Notes: generated from the sequence alone by a model not told the origin. A DNA stretch of 64,000 nt from Megascapheus bottae (GCA_024803745.1 JANJXV010000002.1:38027001-38091000), one strand, 5' to 3'. Shown: positions 1 through 10,160, counted from the first letter of the stretch. Numbers and translations: made by a program.

Positions 1-296
1 GCGACATAGAAGGCCCATGCAATGAAGAAACTGCTGCTCCTGAGGCCTCAGAAAACACAGTGCAAAGTGAAGCAGGTCAGATAGATGACCTGGAGAAAGA
101 TATTGAAAAAAGTGTGAATGAGATTCTGGGACTGGCAGAGTCTAGCACAAAGGAACCAAAGGCAGCCACCCTGACTGTTCCTCCACCAGAAGATGTTCAG
201 CCTTCTGCTCAGCAATTGGAGCTGCTGGAACTTGAGATGAGGGCAAGAGCAATTAAGGCCTTGATGAAAGCTGGTGATGTAAAAAAGCCAGTCTAG
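1..296 (+). CDS. CAAP1: CAAP1 (caspase activity and apoptosis inhibitor 1), 3' end of the coding region, partial
   Basis: The reading frame is open from the first base (two bases of a split codon, probably Ser, then GAC at 3) to TAG at 294-296, giving the last 97 residues. The fragment starts DIEGPCNEE, continues through an acidic stretch with DDLEKDIEKSVNEILGL and a proline-rich PPPEDV linker, and ends with a charged helix LELLELEMRARAIKALM and the tail AGDVKKPV. I recognise this as the C-terminus of mammalian CAAP1 (C9orf82), about 360 residues in human; the rest lies upstream of the window. From the literature as I recall it, CAAP1 is an anti-apoptotic protein that dampens the intrinsic pathway through a caspase-9/caspase-10 loop. 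No splice donor interrupts the frame, so this is the terminal coding exon. Codons are intact and the helix is conserved, so it is a functional gene rather than a retrocopy; the AT-rich 3' UTR without an early poly(A) tract agrees. Confidence 0.93.
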   Translation, partial: DIEGPCNEETAAPEASENTVQSEAGQIDDLEKDIEKSVNEILGLAESSTKEPKAATLTVPPPEDVQPSAQQLELLELEMRARAIKALMKAGDVKKPV

Positions 297-718
297 ATAT
301 TTCACTTCACTTGGAATTGTAGGTGTGCTTGAATGAAGCCATGTCATATAATTTTGTATCTGAAATTTCTTTTAGGTCTTTTGTGGTGTTTCTCATGTAA
401 CCCTTATTAGATAAATTCATCTTAGGCCTGAAATACCTTTTTTTTTAATCTTTTATATTTTATGTGTATGTCTAAATTCATGGCAAGTATAATTGGATAG
501 CCTGATACTTTTTTAGATGATTATTTAGCTATGTCTGTAAATGAATCTCTTAAAAGCCATTACGAAAGAGTCCTAGTATTTTTTTCTTTTCTTTTTTAAC
601 TATCTCAGCCAACACCCCCAAATGCTTTAAGAAAGACTGACCAAGCATGTTTATCTTAAGGCTACTTACTTATATTTTGCAACTGAAGGTTAAAATTATT
701 GCTTCTAGATTTCCTAAC

Positions 719-724
719 AATAAA
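719..724 (+). promoter_or_regulatory. Candidate CAAP1 polyadenylation signal (proximal)
   Basis: AATAAA about 420 bp after the stop codon, with GT/T-rich sequence within 40 bp downstream. It is the best-placed proximal signal. Confidence 0.5.
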
Positions 725-1154
725 AGAAATTTAGTTTTGTGTAAATGTACTTTTAAAATACATGTAGTTTTGAAGACTCCTTCTATGGATTCAGACTTCC
801 TGGTTCACATTGAATACCAGTTTGCATTATAAGTTTTAGAGTTCTGAAATGAGTTGTTTTGCTTTATCCTTTTTTTTTTTTTTTGGTAAAGAAAAACACC
901 TCAATATATGGCAATTTCCAATGACGCCGATCTGCCCATGTTTAATTCCAGCAAAGAAATCATTCTGACAGGTGTTTGATCCCACTGGGCCCTTGGTTTC
1001 ATTGTTAGTATTATTTATTTTTAATTAAAAAAGGAACAAATTTTCATTCACATTCCAACAAGCTACCAGGAAATGCTGAATATTTTATTAAAAAGGGTTT
1101 CATCTGATAATATTGCTTAAAGATCTGATGTGCTATAATTCCATGAATTAAAAT

Positions 1155-1160
1155 AATAAA
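1155..1160 (+). promoter_or_regulatory. Candidate CAAP1 polyadenylation signal (distal)
   Basis: AATAAA in AAATAATAAAAG, about 860 bp after the stop codon. It is an alternative end for the CAAP1 transcript; a further AATAAA lies at 1362. Confidence 0.4.
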
Positions 1161-1367
1161 AGACTATAATTCTGGATCTGAAGACTTGATACTTTTCCCA
1201 AAGCAAAATTAATCCAGGAACCTTTCGTCAGTTGATGTTAAAATTAATTGTATAGTTTCTGTAAACAGCATCTTGCCATAAAGATAGATGACTTTTCCCC
1301 TATTACCAATTACAATGTTTGATACCAAAATAGAATTAGGTAGGTAGGGTCTCTTAGCTTAAATAAA

Positions 1368-2052
1368 TTAATTTTTTTTCTAAAATATAAATCTGGACCT
1401 GTTTTGTATTTGATAACATATTTTATTTATAAGACATGCTATATTATATGCCTATTATTTATAAAAGGATTCTCCTTATACACAACTTACAATGATTTTG
1501 TTTTATTAGCTGACTTAATTATATGTTAATTTTATAGAATTTTTAAAGGACATTCATAGAAATATATTTAATGGGCATTAGTGAATTATTGGTATTATAC
1601 CTGAAAATTTATTTTTTTGTTTCTGAATATATCTTTAACCCTGTCTCTTCTTTCCTCTGAATCTTTCTAATGAAGCACAGAAGCTTGTGTCATTTGAAAC
1701 ACTTCTTTTCCACTGGTAAACATGGGTTTAATATCAATAGTTCTCAATGTTATTGCTTCCAGATGAAAAAGTGGTTATAGTAAAATAATTAATAGTGTCT
1801 CCTAATTATAAAACACACTGGATAGCATTTGTATGATTTAATATCCAAGAGTAGAATGAGTATTGTTAGTTTAATTACCATTTTCATAAAGTATTGCATA
1901 TCTTTTCCATTTAGTGTACAGAAAGAGTTAAAGGACACTTGATTGGTATGGATATGTGTGAGATAGGAAAATTAAGAAAAATCAACTTTTTAAAATCTTA
2001 TTTATTGTTCATACTGAAAGACTCAAGAGCTTTCTGAAGATGACTGGCTTTA
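1368..2052. other. AT-rich unique sequence
   Basis: No gene or recognisable repeat seen. It is strongly AT-rich, with many short ATTTA-type runs. Confidence 0.5.
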
Positions 2053-2070
2053 AAGAATAGGAATAATTTT

Positions 2071-2271
2071 TTTTTTTTTTTTTTTTTTTTTGCCAGTCTG
2101 GGGCTTGAGCTCAGGGCCTGAGCACTGTCCTTGGGCTTTTCTCAAGACTAGTGTTCTACCCTGAACCACCACACCACTTCTGGCTTTTTCTATGTGTGGT
2201 ACCGAGGAATCGAACCTGGGTCTTCGTGCATTCTAGGCAGGCACTCTACCACTAGGCCAAACTCTCGGCCC
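2071..2271 (-). mobile_element. IDL-Geo SINE, full length
   Basis: Read on the minus strand: tRNA-Ala/ID-like left monomer (A box GGCCTAGTGGTAGAGTGC, B box GGTTCGATTCC), a short linker with TAGAAAAAGCCAGAAGTGG, the Geo module and a poly(A) tail. It is flanked by an 18-bp target-site duplication, AAGAATAGGAATAATTTT, at 2053..2070 and 2272..2289, so it is a fairly recent retroposition. Confidence 0.92.
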
Positions 2272-2594
2272 AAGAATAGGAATAATTTTGTTTTAGAAAT
2301 GCCTAATGGGAAAAATATTGAATATTGATTAGACACTGCTCTTTAAATAATCAGCTCACAGGTATTAGTGAAAGTCTCTAAGGTCTTTAATCTCATTCAG
2401 ATCTTAAACCCAGTAATGTTGTAGTATAGATTTTGGTTTTGGAACAGACTGCTGCTGCTTTTCATGCATCATTCCTTTATGTTGTTTAAGGTAAGGAAAG
2501 TGTTGAGGCAACGTTTGGGTAGTAATTATGAAAACACAAAAGTGGTGCCAATTTAGTTGTAATATCTAACTAGAAACTTCACCCAAATCATCTT

Positions 2595-2860
2595 TTTTGT
2601 TTTGTTACTTGGCTTCATGCTTCCCAGCAGGTACTTTACCACTTGAGCCATGCTCTTTTTTTTTCTCCCCTCTGTTGCCAGGGTGTGGACTCAGGGCTGC
2701 TTTCCTTGCTTGGCTGGTGCTCTGTGATTTTTCCCACATCTTTGCTGTTATTTATTTTTTTTACTTATTTTTTGAGATTAAGTCTTGTGGACTTCTCTGC
2801 CTTTGGCTAGCTTTGAACCTTGAGTTTCTGGATCTCAGCCTTTTGAATAATTAGGATATA
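2595..2860 (-). repeat. Degraded B1/Alu-like SINE remnant
   Basis: Recognisable antisense blocks (TTTGAGATTAAGTC, GCTAGCTTTGAACCTTGAG, ATCTCAGCC) with heavy divergence; probably an old copy. The ORFs here are chance. Confidence 0.4.
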
Positions 2861-3184
2861 GAAATGAGTTCTGGCAACCGTGTCATCCAGGCTGGCCTTG
2901 AACTTGACATTTGGCTGGGGCTGGTCTCAATCTCTACTTCCTTTTTCAAACTGTCATGTGTTAAGATTTTGGTGTGTGTTGGCTTTGATTCACATTTTTC
3001 AGTGGCCTCTGGTAATGGACCCTCTGCATTTATGAATGAGCAGTAGTGCCAAGGAGTAGGCCATGGCTTACTTATTGATGTTCCTACATATTTAGATGTA
3101 TCTTGAAATCTGGATTCCTAGTAAGAATGACCCAAACCTTTACATCTCTTTGTTGATCATCACCAATTTATGAGTCAGCATCTT

Positions 3185-3300
3185 TTTAAAAAACATTATT
3201 ATTGTATTTTATGGTTGGGGCAACGTATAGAGGGCATGCAGTTATTTGTTAGGTAGTGCGTACATTACTTCTTGAATATTGATACCCTTTCTCATGTTAG
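3185..3300 (-). mobile_element. Old LINE-1 3' end fragment
   Basis: Resembles the 3' UTR end of the younger L1 copies in this window (antisense: T-rich start, TTATTGTATTTTA, CATTACTTC, TTGATACCCTTTCTCATG) but is diverged. Confidence 0.5.
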
Positions 3301-3485
3301 CACATCTTTTAAAAGTTTTTTCCCCAAACGTATTTTCAGCAGAACTCTAGATCCTAAAGCATGATAACTGAGTTAAGGTTTTCCAAATCATTTGAACAAG
3401 AATACAGACTGCAATAAAGTAGATATTTTTCAGTGCCATTTTCAAGGTAGATAAAGAAGGGATAAACTTGCAATGTGGGCCAAAT

Positions 3486-3697
3486 ATTTTTTTTTCTATC
3501 GGTCATGGGGCTTGAACTCTGGGCTTGGGTGCTGTCCCTGAGCTCTTCAGCTCAAGGCTACCACCCTACCCCTTGCACCAACAGTGCCACTTCTGGTTTT
3601 CTAGTAGATAAGAGTCTCACATTCTTTAGTACCCAGACTGGCTTTGAATCAGGATCCTCAGATCTCAGCCTCCTGAGTAACTAGAATTACAGGTGTG
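3486..3697 (-). mobile_element. B1L-Geo SINE
   Basis: Antisense Geo module (GGTCATGGGGCTTGAAC ... CAGTGCCACTTCTGG) followed by an antisense B1/Alu-like half (CTTTGAATCAGGATCCTCAG, CTCAGCCTCCTGAGTAACTAG). A T(9) run at the start is the tail complement. Confidence 0.85.
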
Positions 3698-3884
3698 AAA
3701 AGAAGGTAGCTAATGTATAGTTCAGGGTGGTGCCTTGAGATTTCACTACCTTGGGATTAAGAAACAAAGATGACAAAGGTTTGAGAAAACCCAGAGACAG
3801 ATAGTTTGAATTGAGTTTCAATTTTGTTTTCTACCTCAGATCTTACACTGTCTTAAATATTTGGATTTCACATTTTCAGTTTTT

Positions 3885-4112
3885 CTTTTTTGTTGGTACT
3901 GGGCAATGTCCATCATGAAGCTTTTTCAGCTCTGAAGCTAGTGTTCTACCTCTTGAGACACAGCTCAGGGTTCAGCTTTTTTTTTTTTTCCTTTTGTGGA
4001 GGTGGTGGTTAATTGGAGATAAGAGTCTCCCAGATTTTCCTGCCTACCCTGGCTCGGAACTGCAATAATCAGATCTCAGCCTCCCTAGTAAGATGCCACC
4101 AGCAGCTGACTC
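3885..4112 (-). mobile_element. Diverged B1L-Geo SINE
   Basis: Same order of modules as the intact copies, but with many substitutions and a T-rich expansion in the middle (about 3978). The half near 4010-4090 still reads GGTTAATTGGAGATAAGAGTC and ATCTCAGCCTCC. Confidence 0.7.
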
Positions 4113-4124
4113 CAGCTTTCCTTT

Positions 4125-4290
4125 TTTAATTACTTTTTATTTTTTATGACCTCTAAGTAATTATACCAAAGGGTTGCCACTCACCCTGGCAGTTTATGAG
4201 TACAATGCATCTTGATCACTGTTGCTCCCTTTTCATCCTCCTCCTTCATTCCTCCCAACCCCACTTGTCCCCTTTATTTTAATTTTTAAA
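4125..4290 (-). mobile_element. Old LINE-1 3' UTR fragment
   Basis: Antisense L1 3' UTR-like sequence: a poly(T) start, then TACCAAAGGGTTGCCACTCA and a C/T-rich stretch typical of the G-rich L1 3' UTR in antisense. Confidence 0.5.
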
Positions 4291-4392
4291 GCTTTATTAG
4301 ATTGGAGACCAGGACTTGAACTCAGTATCTCATGACCTGTTTAATTTTTTAAAAGTAAAAGGTCATGGATTTATTTAATTTTTATTTTACTT

Positions 4393-4835
4393 ATTTTTGT
4401 TAATTGTGGGGCTTGAACTTGGCCTAGGCACTGTCCCTGAGCTCTTCAGCTCAAGGCTAGCATTCTGCTACTTTAAGCCACAGCGCCACTTCCAATTTTC
4501 TGGAGGTTAATTGGAGATAAGAATCTCACAGGGCCAGGAGTTTGGCCTAGTGGTAAAGTGCTTGCCTAGCATGCACGAGGACCCGGGTTCGATTCCTTGG
4601 TACCACATACATAGAAAAAAGCCGGAAGTGGTGCTGAGGCTCAAGTGGTAGAGCTCTAGCCTTGAGAAAGTCCAAGGACAATGCTCAGCCCTTGAGCCCA
4701 AGCCCAGGACTGGCAAAAAAAAAAAAAAAAAAAAAAAAAAATCTCACAGACTTTCCTGTCTGGGCTGGCTTTGAACTGTGATCCTCAAATCACAGTCTTG
4801 TGAGTGCTAGGATTGCAGGAGTAAACTACTGGCAG
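4393..4835 (-). mobile_element. B1L-Geo SINE, split by a younger SINE
   Basis: Antisense Geo module (4393..4510) and B1/Alu-like half (4741..4835) belong to one element. The break is exactly at the IDL-Geo insertion, inside AATCTCACAG. Confidence 0.85.
4532..4739 (+). mobile_element. IDL-Geo SINE nested in B1L-Geo
   Basis: Full-length sense copy with a poly(A) tail of about 28. The target-site duplication AATCTCACAG lies at 4522..4531 and again at 4740..4749, inside the older SINE. This shows that IDL-Geo moved after B1L-Geo at this site. Confidence 0.93.
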
Positions 4836-4903
4836 CTAGCAAAGATTGTTGTTTTAACTTCAAACTTTGCCTTATTTTTCCATTTTCTCTTTACACTCAA
4901 GTA

Positions 4904-4923
4904 GATTGATTGATTGATTGATT
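4904..4923. repeat. (GATT)n simple repeat
   Basis: Five tandem GATT units, next to a degraded SINE. Confidence 0.8.
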
Positions 4924-4924
4924 T

Positions 4925-5035
4925 ATGGACAGGGCTTTTTCTGCATATCCTAGTAAACTTTAAAGTTGTGATCCTGCTTGGTCCTTCAAGTGTTGAATTA
5001 TAAGCATGTACCACCAAGTTTGGCTATAACCCCTT
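4925..5035 (-). repeat. Degraded B1-like fragment
   Basis: Weak antisense B1 resemblance (GTTGTGATCCTGCTTGGTCC, AGCATGTACCACCA). Confidence 0.35.
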
Positions 5036-5049
5036 TTATTTATTGTTTT

Positions 5050-5284
5050 ATTTTTTGTGCCAGTATGTGGGCTTGAATTTAGAGTCTGGAACTGTTCCAT
5101 AGCTTTTTCTCCCAAGGCTGGCACATTCTTCCATTTGAGCCATAGCTCTATGTCCAGCATTTGGTGGTTAATGGAAAGTAAAAGCCTTTTGGGTTTATTT
5201 GTCTGAGCTGGCAGATCTCAGATCCTTGGATCTTAACCTCCTGAGTACCTAGGATTATAGGCATGAGCCACTAGCACTAACCCT
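5050..5284 (-). mobile_element. B1L-Geo SINE, diverged
   Basis: Antisense Geo module with GGGCTTGAATTTAG and GAGCCATAGC, then a B1/Alu-like half ending GGATTATAGGCATGAGCCACTAG. Confidence 0.75.
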
Positions 5285-5295
5285 AGCTTTAAACC

Positions 5296-5298
<3 letters not shown>

Positions 5299-5335
<37 letters not shown>
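5299..5335. repeat. (AC)n microsatellite
   Basis: About 18 AC units, abutting the 3' (tail) end of the next antisense SINE. Confidence 0.97.
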
Positions 5336-5336
<1 letters not shown>

Positions 5337-5516
5337 TTTTTTTCTTTTAAATTTTACCAGTCCTGGGCTTGAACTCAGGGATTGGTCATTGTTCTTGAGC
5401 TTTCTCAAGGCTAGTGCTCTAGCACATGAGCCACAGCACCACTTCTGGCTTTGTGTGTGTGTGGTACCAAGGAATAAAACCCAGGTGTGCATATTAGGCA
5501 AGCACACCTGGCCCCT
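5336..5516 (-). mobile_element. IDL-Geo SINE
   Basis: Antisense tail, Geo module (CAGTCCTGGGCTTGAACTCA) and ID-like monomer (GGTACCAAGGAATAAAACCC). A small GT expansion lies in the linker at 5452-5462, and the 5' end is eroded. Confidence 0.85.
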
Positions 5517-5616
5517 TAGGACCCCCCCTTTTTAAAACAAAAAAAACTACTAATAATTGTCCCAATAAAAGTCAAATACCAATGTTTTTCTTGTTGGAGA
5601 ATTCTTTTTAATCTTT

Positions 5617-5685
5617 AATAATGTGGCAGTTAAGAGCATAGGGTTCTGATGCTGCCCAAACCAGCTGTAATCTGATCTAGGTAAA
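5617..5685 (+). repeat. MIR fragment, probable
   Basis: TGGCAGTTAAGAGCATAGGGTTCTG resembles the 5' part of the mammalian-wide MIR SINE. Only a short stretch is recognisable. Confidence 0.4.
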
Positions 5686-5774
5686 AATAAGAGAAATAAA
5701 ATTGTTAGTTAAATATATAATACCTTTTAGGTAAAATCTACAGTTCCACTGTAGAGCACTATGAGATTTATGGA

Positions 5775-5915
5775 ACATTTTTTGCTAACAACCAGCACTC
5801 TATCACTTGAGCATACTTGCACTTCGAGCTTTTTGCTTGAAGAGATAAGAGTCTGTTCAAATTTGTCTGCCCACAAAAGATTGTAGCTTTGAATCAGCCT
5901 CCGGAATAGATATTT
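5775..5915 (-). repeat. Degraded B1L-Geo SINE fragment
   Basis: Antisense pieces CCAGCACTCTATCACTTGAGC, GAGATAAGAGTCTG and GCTTTGAATCAGCCTCC survive. Confidence 0.45.
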
Positions 5916-6400
5916 GTTGAGCTATATTATGTTCAGTCCATTCTTCTCACTCTTGAAATTCAAAATGAAGCAATCTGTTCAGTCTCTCTTTGTCCCTTGA
6001 TATTGCTTCATTAGAGCAGTGATCAAATTTTTTGTTTTTTCCCCTACCTGATATAGTCTTCGTTGCCAGTTATCCTTTGGTAAGTATAATAGTAGAATTA
6101 CTCATTTTTGAACCATAAACTTAGGTCATTGTTAGTTTACTGTTCTATCTATTTCACAATGTTATGTAAATAATTTTAAGTTAAACAAATTTCCCCTCCC
6201 CCTTCCATCCCATACACAAAGTTTATTGTGAAAAATAGCACTTTTCTTTTCTGTCTTTTTAGATTACCATTTTCAAATCTTTATTATACTGTTTGATGAT
6301 ATTTGAGCTGTAGGTTTTATTCATTGTTCTATTTTGAAATATGAAGGCTGACCTCTAGTTTGTCTACTTCTTTATTCATTCTCCTCATATCATAAAGTTA
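5916..6400. other. Unique AT-rich sequence
   Basis: No gene seen. A short C-rich stretch (CCCCTCCCCCTTCC) lies near 6191-6204. A weak ID-like antisense scrap follows at 6420-6470. Confidence 0.4.
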
Positions 6401-6521
6401 TTTCCAATAGTGTCTTGAATTTAGGTCTCATGCTTGCTAGGCAGACGCTGCAGCATTTGAGCCTTGTCTACAACCAATATACTGATTGTATAATTATTCA
6501 CAACTGTGGTATACAATCTCT

Positions 6522-6765
6522 CTTTTTTGGGGGGGGGGTGAGTCGTGGGGCTTGAACTCTGGGCCTAAGTGCTGTCCCTAAGCTCTTCAGCTCAAGGATA
6601 ATGTTCCACCATGGGGAGCTACAACACCACTTCTAGTTTTCTGGTAATTATTTGGAGATAAGAGTCTCACAGACTTTAGTGCCTGGGCTGGCCTTGTACT
6701 GCAATCCTCAGATTTCAGGCTCCTGAGATGGTAGGATTACAGGTGTGAGCCATCCACTCCTGGCT
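6522..6765 (-). mobile_element. B1L-Geo SINE
   Basis: Antisense copy beginning with a G(9) run after the T tract; the Geo module has GGGGCTTGAACTCTGGGCC, and the B1-like half ends GATTACAGGTGTGAGCC. Confidence 0.85.
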
Positions 6766-6817
6766 TACAGTATCTTTATATTTTGTTCTTTGGTCCAATT
6801 TTTGTTCTAAGATTCTT

Positions 6818-7035
6818 GGGACCTGGTGCATTGGCTCAAGCTTGTCATCCTAGCTACTGAGAAGCATAGATTGGGGGAATCTTGGTTCAAGGACAGCCTG
6901 GGGATAAGTGTTTTTCAGATACATCTCAATCAGTGGTTGGTGGGGTGGCTTATGGCTGTCAATGCAGGGAGACACAAGTAGGAGGACTTGTAGCTAGGGT
7001 CGCTGGACATAAAGTGAGATCTTACTTAAAAAATA
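6818..7035 (+). repeat. Old Alu/B1-like repeat, possibly two monomers
   Basis: Two sense 7SL-like units can be made out: GGTGCATTGGCTCAAGCTTGTCATCCTAGC-like sequence at 6829, and GGGTGGCTTATGGCTGTCA-like sequence near 6945. They are strongly diverged and end at the A-rich 7028. Confidence 0.4.
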
Positions 7036-7044
7036 ACCAAGACA

Positions 7045-7275
7045 AGCTGGGTGCTGGTGACACCCTTCTGTAATCCTGGCTACTCAGGAGGCTCAGATCT
7101 GAGAATTGCAGTTGAAAGCCAGCCTGGGCAGGGAAGCCCATGAGACTTATCTCCAGCAAAACTACACAGGAAAAGCTGGAAGTGGAGCTGTAGCAGGTTC
7201 TCATCTTGAGCAAAAGAATCTCAGAGACAGAATGCCCAGTCCTTAAATAAATGCCTGGCCCAAAATAAATAAATA
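7045..7275 (+). mobile_element. B1L-Geo SINE, sense
   Basis: AGCTGGGTGCTGGTGACACC start, TACTCAGGAGGCTCAGATCT, a Geo module with GAAGTGGAGCTGTAGC, and an AAATAAATAAATAAG tail. Confidence 0.8.
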
Positions 7276-7292
7276 AGCCAAGTCAAAAATGT

Positions 7293-7390
7293 TGAAGGCA
7301 TGACTCATGTGGATACAAGTGGTAGAGAGCCATCTTAGTGAGTACAATGCCCTGAGTTCAATTCTTAGTACTGTCAAAGAAAAAAAAATA
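7293..7390 (+). mobile_element. Old monomeric tRNA-derived (ID-like) SINE
   Basis: GGCATGACTCATGTGG and CAAGTGGTAGAGAGCC look like a split A-box region, GAGTTCAATTC is B-box-like, and an A-rich tail (7377-7388) follows. There is no second monomer. Confidence 0.5.
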
Positions 7391-7714
7391 TTTGGAATTA
7401 GCGTTTGCTTTATTTCCTTTTGCCAGTGTTCTGGGTAGTCAAAATTAATTTATACCAAGGCTGACCTCTGAAAGTGTAAGTCTCTTTTTAGTGGGTTCAG
7501 ACACATTGTCTAATCTGTCATATTTTTCTTTTAAGTCATTCCTCGTGGAGCTGTTATTCTCTAGGTAAAAGCAAAATAATTTAGTAGCAAAATAATTCAT
7601 TTTTATAGGCATATTATAATTTTGTTGTCAGTTGGAACATTTTTATCACAAAGTAGGTTATTATAGTAAAACAACCATTTTATAAATTCAGAAGGACCAG
7701 AATTTTATTTTTAT

Positions 7715-7963
7715 TTATGTATTTATTTTTGCCAGTCCTGAGACTTGAACTCAGGATGTGGGTGTTGTCCCTAAGATTTTTTTTTTCTTTTTGCACCAGG
7801 CTAGCACTCTACCACTTAAACCACAGTGCCACTTCTTGGTTTTTTGCTAGCTCATTGGAAATAAAAGTTTTATGGACTTTTCTGTCCTTCCTGGCTTCTA
7901 ATAGTGATTCTCAGAGCTCTGTCTTCTGAGTAGCTAGGATTATAGGCATTTGCCACTGGCTCT
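7715..7963 (-). mobile_element. B1L-Geo SINE
   Basis: Antisense Geo module with CCAGTCCTGAGACTTGAACTC and CACAGTGCCACTTC, then a B1-like half ending GTAGCTAGGATTATAGGC. Confidence 0.8.
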
Positions 7964-7966
7964 CAA

Positions 7967-8049
7967 CTGCTGCTGCTCCTGCTGCTCCTGTTCCTGCTCC
8001 TTCTCCTTTTCTTCTTCCTTCTCCTTCTCTTCCTTCTCCTCCTCCTCGC
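7967..8049. repeat. (TGC/TCC/TTC)n pyrimidine-rich repeat
   Basis: TGCTGC units grade into CTCCTT and CTTCTCC units; imperfect. It abuts the 5' end of the preceding antisense SINE. Confidence 0.85.
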
Positions 8050-8077
8050 TTTAATAGAATTTACTATGTCACTTAAA

Positions 8078-8150
8078 AAAAATTTTATTGTAATTAATAG
8101 AAGGGCTACATTGTATTTGCCAGATAGAAGGTGTATTTCTTAACAAAAGA
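8078..8150 (-). mobile_element. Short LINE-1 3' tip
   Basis: TTTTATTGTAATTAATAGAAGG, GCTACATTGTATTTGCCAG and GATAGAAGGTG match the extreme 3' end of the young L1s in antisense. The element is severely 5' truncated. Confidence 0.8.
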
Positions 8151-9021
8151 AAATTTTTCCTTTGACAAATTGTATTTGTTAATTGCTTTTCCATTTTGGC
8201 ATCTCTTCTATATATTTTTATAAAGTTCTAAAAAGAATGAGCAGTCTTTCCAACTTATTCCCATATATATTCAACCTGGAATTATCAAGTGAGGTTCTGT
8301 TTCTAGTGTAGTGATCATCAGTAGTATTGGAAATTTGGCTTGATCAGTCTCCAGTAGTATGGTTTGAAAAACTAAAACCTAGCCAACTCAAAAAAGCCTC
8401 TTGCCTGAAAAGAAATTCTGGAAGCTTCAGTAAATGTTTTTGTCTTAGTGAAAACCAACAACTTGGTGTAATAGATACCTGTAACTCAATCCTTTTATTT
8501 TTAAGCACCTATATAATAGTTTTTTGTAGGATTTTTGTTGTTCGAAAATATGGAAGAAAATATAATATCAACAGCACTAAGATATCAGATTCCAATTTGA
8601 TAGTAAAGTCTTTTGACTTAGTATTATATAAACTTTCATGTTTATTTTCTACTACAACAAATCTGCAATAAGTAGAAAGAGGAAAAACATTAATGTTCCC
8701 TAATTTATAGCAAAATTTAAATGTTAAATTACTGCATTTTCTTACTGAGTTTTGTGTTTTATAGTTCTTTCTTGCTATTAACATTATGTAAACAGAACCT
8801 TGTGTATTCTGAAGCCTGTGGGAAGGTTTCTGTTGGTCATTAATCATACTACTGCCACCACTGGAAGAACCAAAGACTGAATGGTTATAAAAATGTGGGG
8901 GATCCCTAATAAGGCTTTGTCTTTTAAACACATGTTCATATAGTCAACTGTTCTTTCAATATATTTATGATGTCATCTTTTCCCACTTACTCTGTAGGTG
9001 CAAAATTGCCCTTGTCAGAAC
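8151..9021. other. Unique sequence, no gene seen
   Basis: AT-rich. Two overlapping ORFs on opposite strands (8327..8671 and 8509..8931) show no recognisable family and no coding signature I trust. Confidence 0.5.
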
Positions 9022-9035
9022 TGAAGATCACTAGT

Positions 9036-9284
9036 CAGCTGCTGATGTTTCACGCCTGTAATCCTAGCTACTTAGGAGGCTGAGATCTGAGAGTCATGGT
9101 TCGAAACCAGCCCAGGCAGAAAAGTCCCTGTGAGACTCATATCTCCACTTAACAAACCAAAGACTGGAAATGGTACGATGGTTCAAATGGTAGAGTGCTA
9201 GCTAGCCCTGAGCACAAAAGGTTTCAGGTACAGTGCCCAGGCTCTTGAGTTCAAGCCCCACAACTGACAGCAAGAAAAAGAAGG
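9036..9284 (+). mobile_element. B1L-Geo SINE, upstream half of a composite
   Basis: Sense copy (CACGCCTGTAATCCTAGC, GGCTGAGATCTGAGAG, Geo module, A/G-rich tail CAAGAAAAAGAAG). It directly abuts the next SINE. A single TGAAGATCACT duplication (9022..9032 and 9487..9497) encloses both. Confidence 0.9.
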
Positions 9285-9484
9285 GGCCTGGAGTTTGACC
9301 TAGTGGTAGAGTGCTTGCCTAGTTTGCACAAAGACCTGGGTTTGATTCCTTGGTACCACAAACATAGAAAAGATGGAAGTGGTGCTGTGGCTCAAATGGT
9401 AGAATACTAGCCTTGAGAAAGCCAAAGGACTGCTCAGGCCCTGTATTCAAGCCCCAGGACTGGCACAAAAAAAAAAAAAAAAAC
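9285..9484 (+). mobile_element. IDL-Geo SINE, downstream half of a composite
   Basis: Full-length sense copy starting GGGCCTGGAGTTTGACCTAG with an A(18) tail. It begins right after the tail of the B1L-Geo copy and shares that copy's outer duplication. Confidence 0.92.
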
Positions 9485-9880
9485 AGTGAAGATCACTGTT
9501 GTCAGGATATGAATTTTAATCTATCTGTCACTTACTGCTTTCCATGTTGAACATACAGAGTATGTTTACATGAACCTATGACAACTCTGAGAATGAAGTT
9601 TTCACAGCTTCACTCTGAATGCTAATTGATATTGTTAAAGTTTGCTGGCATTTACTAAACAGTTATTTTTTGCATCTCAAACTCAGATTGAGTTTGAGTC
9701 ATCAGTGTTAAACACATTTTTGGAGTTTGTTTGCAATGATTTGCCTGAATTACTTGTGCAATAACATGAAATTGAAATTTGTCTGGTTGGTGTGCATTAT
9801 TTAAGCTTACAGATCCTCAGGTGAATGGAAAGTGAGGGATGAACGTGAGCCATGTTTACCTTTTCTCTTACTTTGCTGTG

Positions 9881-9937
9881 GCCTCCTCCTCCTCCTGCTC
9901 CTCCTCCTCCTCCTTCTCCTCCTCCTCCTCCTCCTCT
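9881..9937. repeat. (CTC)n / (GAG)n trinucleotide repeat
   Basis: Nearly perfect CTC units with two interruptions (GCTC, TTCT). A homopurine strand of this kind can adopt triplex forms. Confidence 0.95.
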
Positions 9938-9959
9938 GAATTGAACTGAGTATCTTATG

Positions 9960-10160
9960 TTCTCATTTGACTTTTTTTTTTTTAAGTTCACTGTTGTCTA
10001 CTACTTGAGCCATACTTCCTGTTTAGCATTCTCCTGATTGTTTTGAAATGGAGTTTCATGGACTTTCTGCCCTTAGCGGGTGTTAAACTTCTATCTTCAG
10101 ATCTCAGCTTCCTGAGTAACTCAGATTGCAGGTGTGAGCCACCAGCATTCACCCAGTCTC
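9960..10160 (-). repeat. Diverged B1-like/Geo SINE
   Basis: Antisense: T(12), ACTACTTGAGCCATAC, GGAGTTTCATGGACTTTCTGC, CAGATCTCAGCTTCCTGAG, GCAGGTGTGAGCCACCAG. The Geo part is shortened. Confidence 0.6.

Larger units (their letters stand above)
297..1367 (+). other. CAAP1: CAAP1 3' UTR and proximal 3' flank, end uncertain
   Basis: AT-rich, repeat-free sequence follows the CAAP1 stop codon. Three AATAAA hexamers could end the transcript, at 719, 1155 and 1362. The first is followed by a GT-rich stretch (TAGTTTTGTGTAAATG), as expected of a cleavage downstream element. Which one is used cannot be decided from sequence alone. A T(16) run lies near 870-884. Confidence 0.6.

Noticed and set aside
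48..347. 99-codon ORF on the minus strand over the CAAP1 exon
   Set aside because: Shadow of the real CAAP1 frame on the plus strand.
8327..8931. Overlapping ORFs of 114 (+) and 140 (-) codons
   Set aside because: Opposite strands over the same AT-rich DNA, no recognisable family and no splice or promoter context.
9797..9991. Glycine-rich ORF on the minus strand
   Set aside because: Translation of the (GAG)n repeat.
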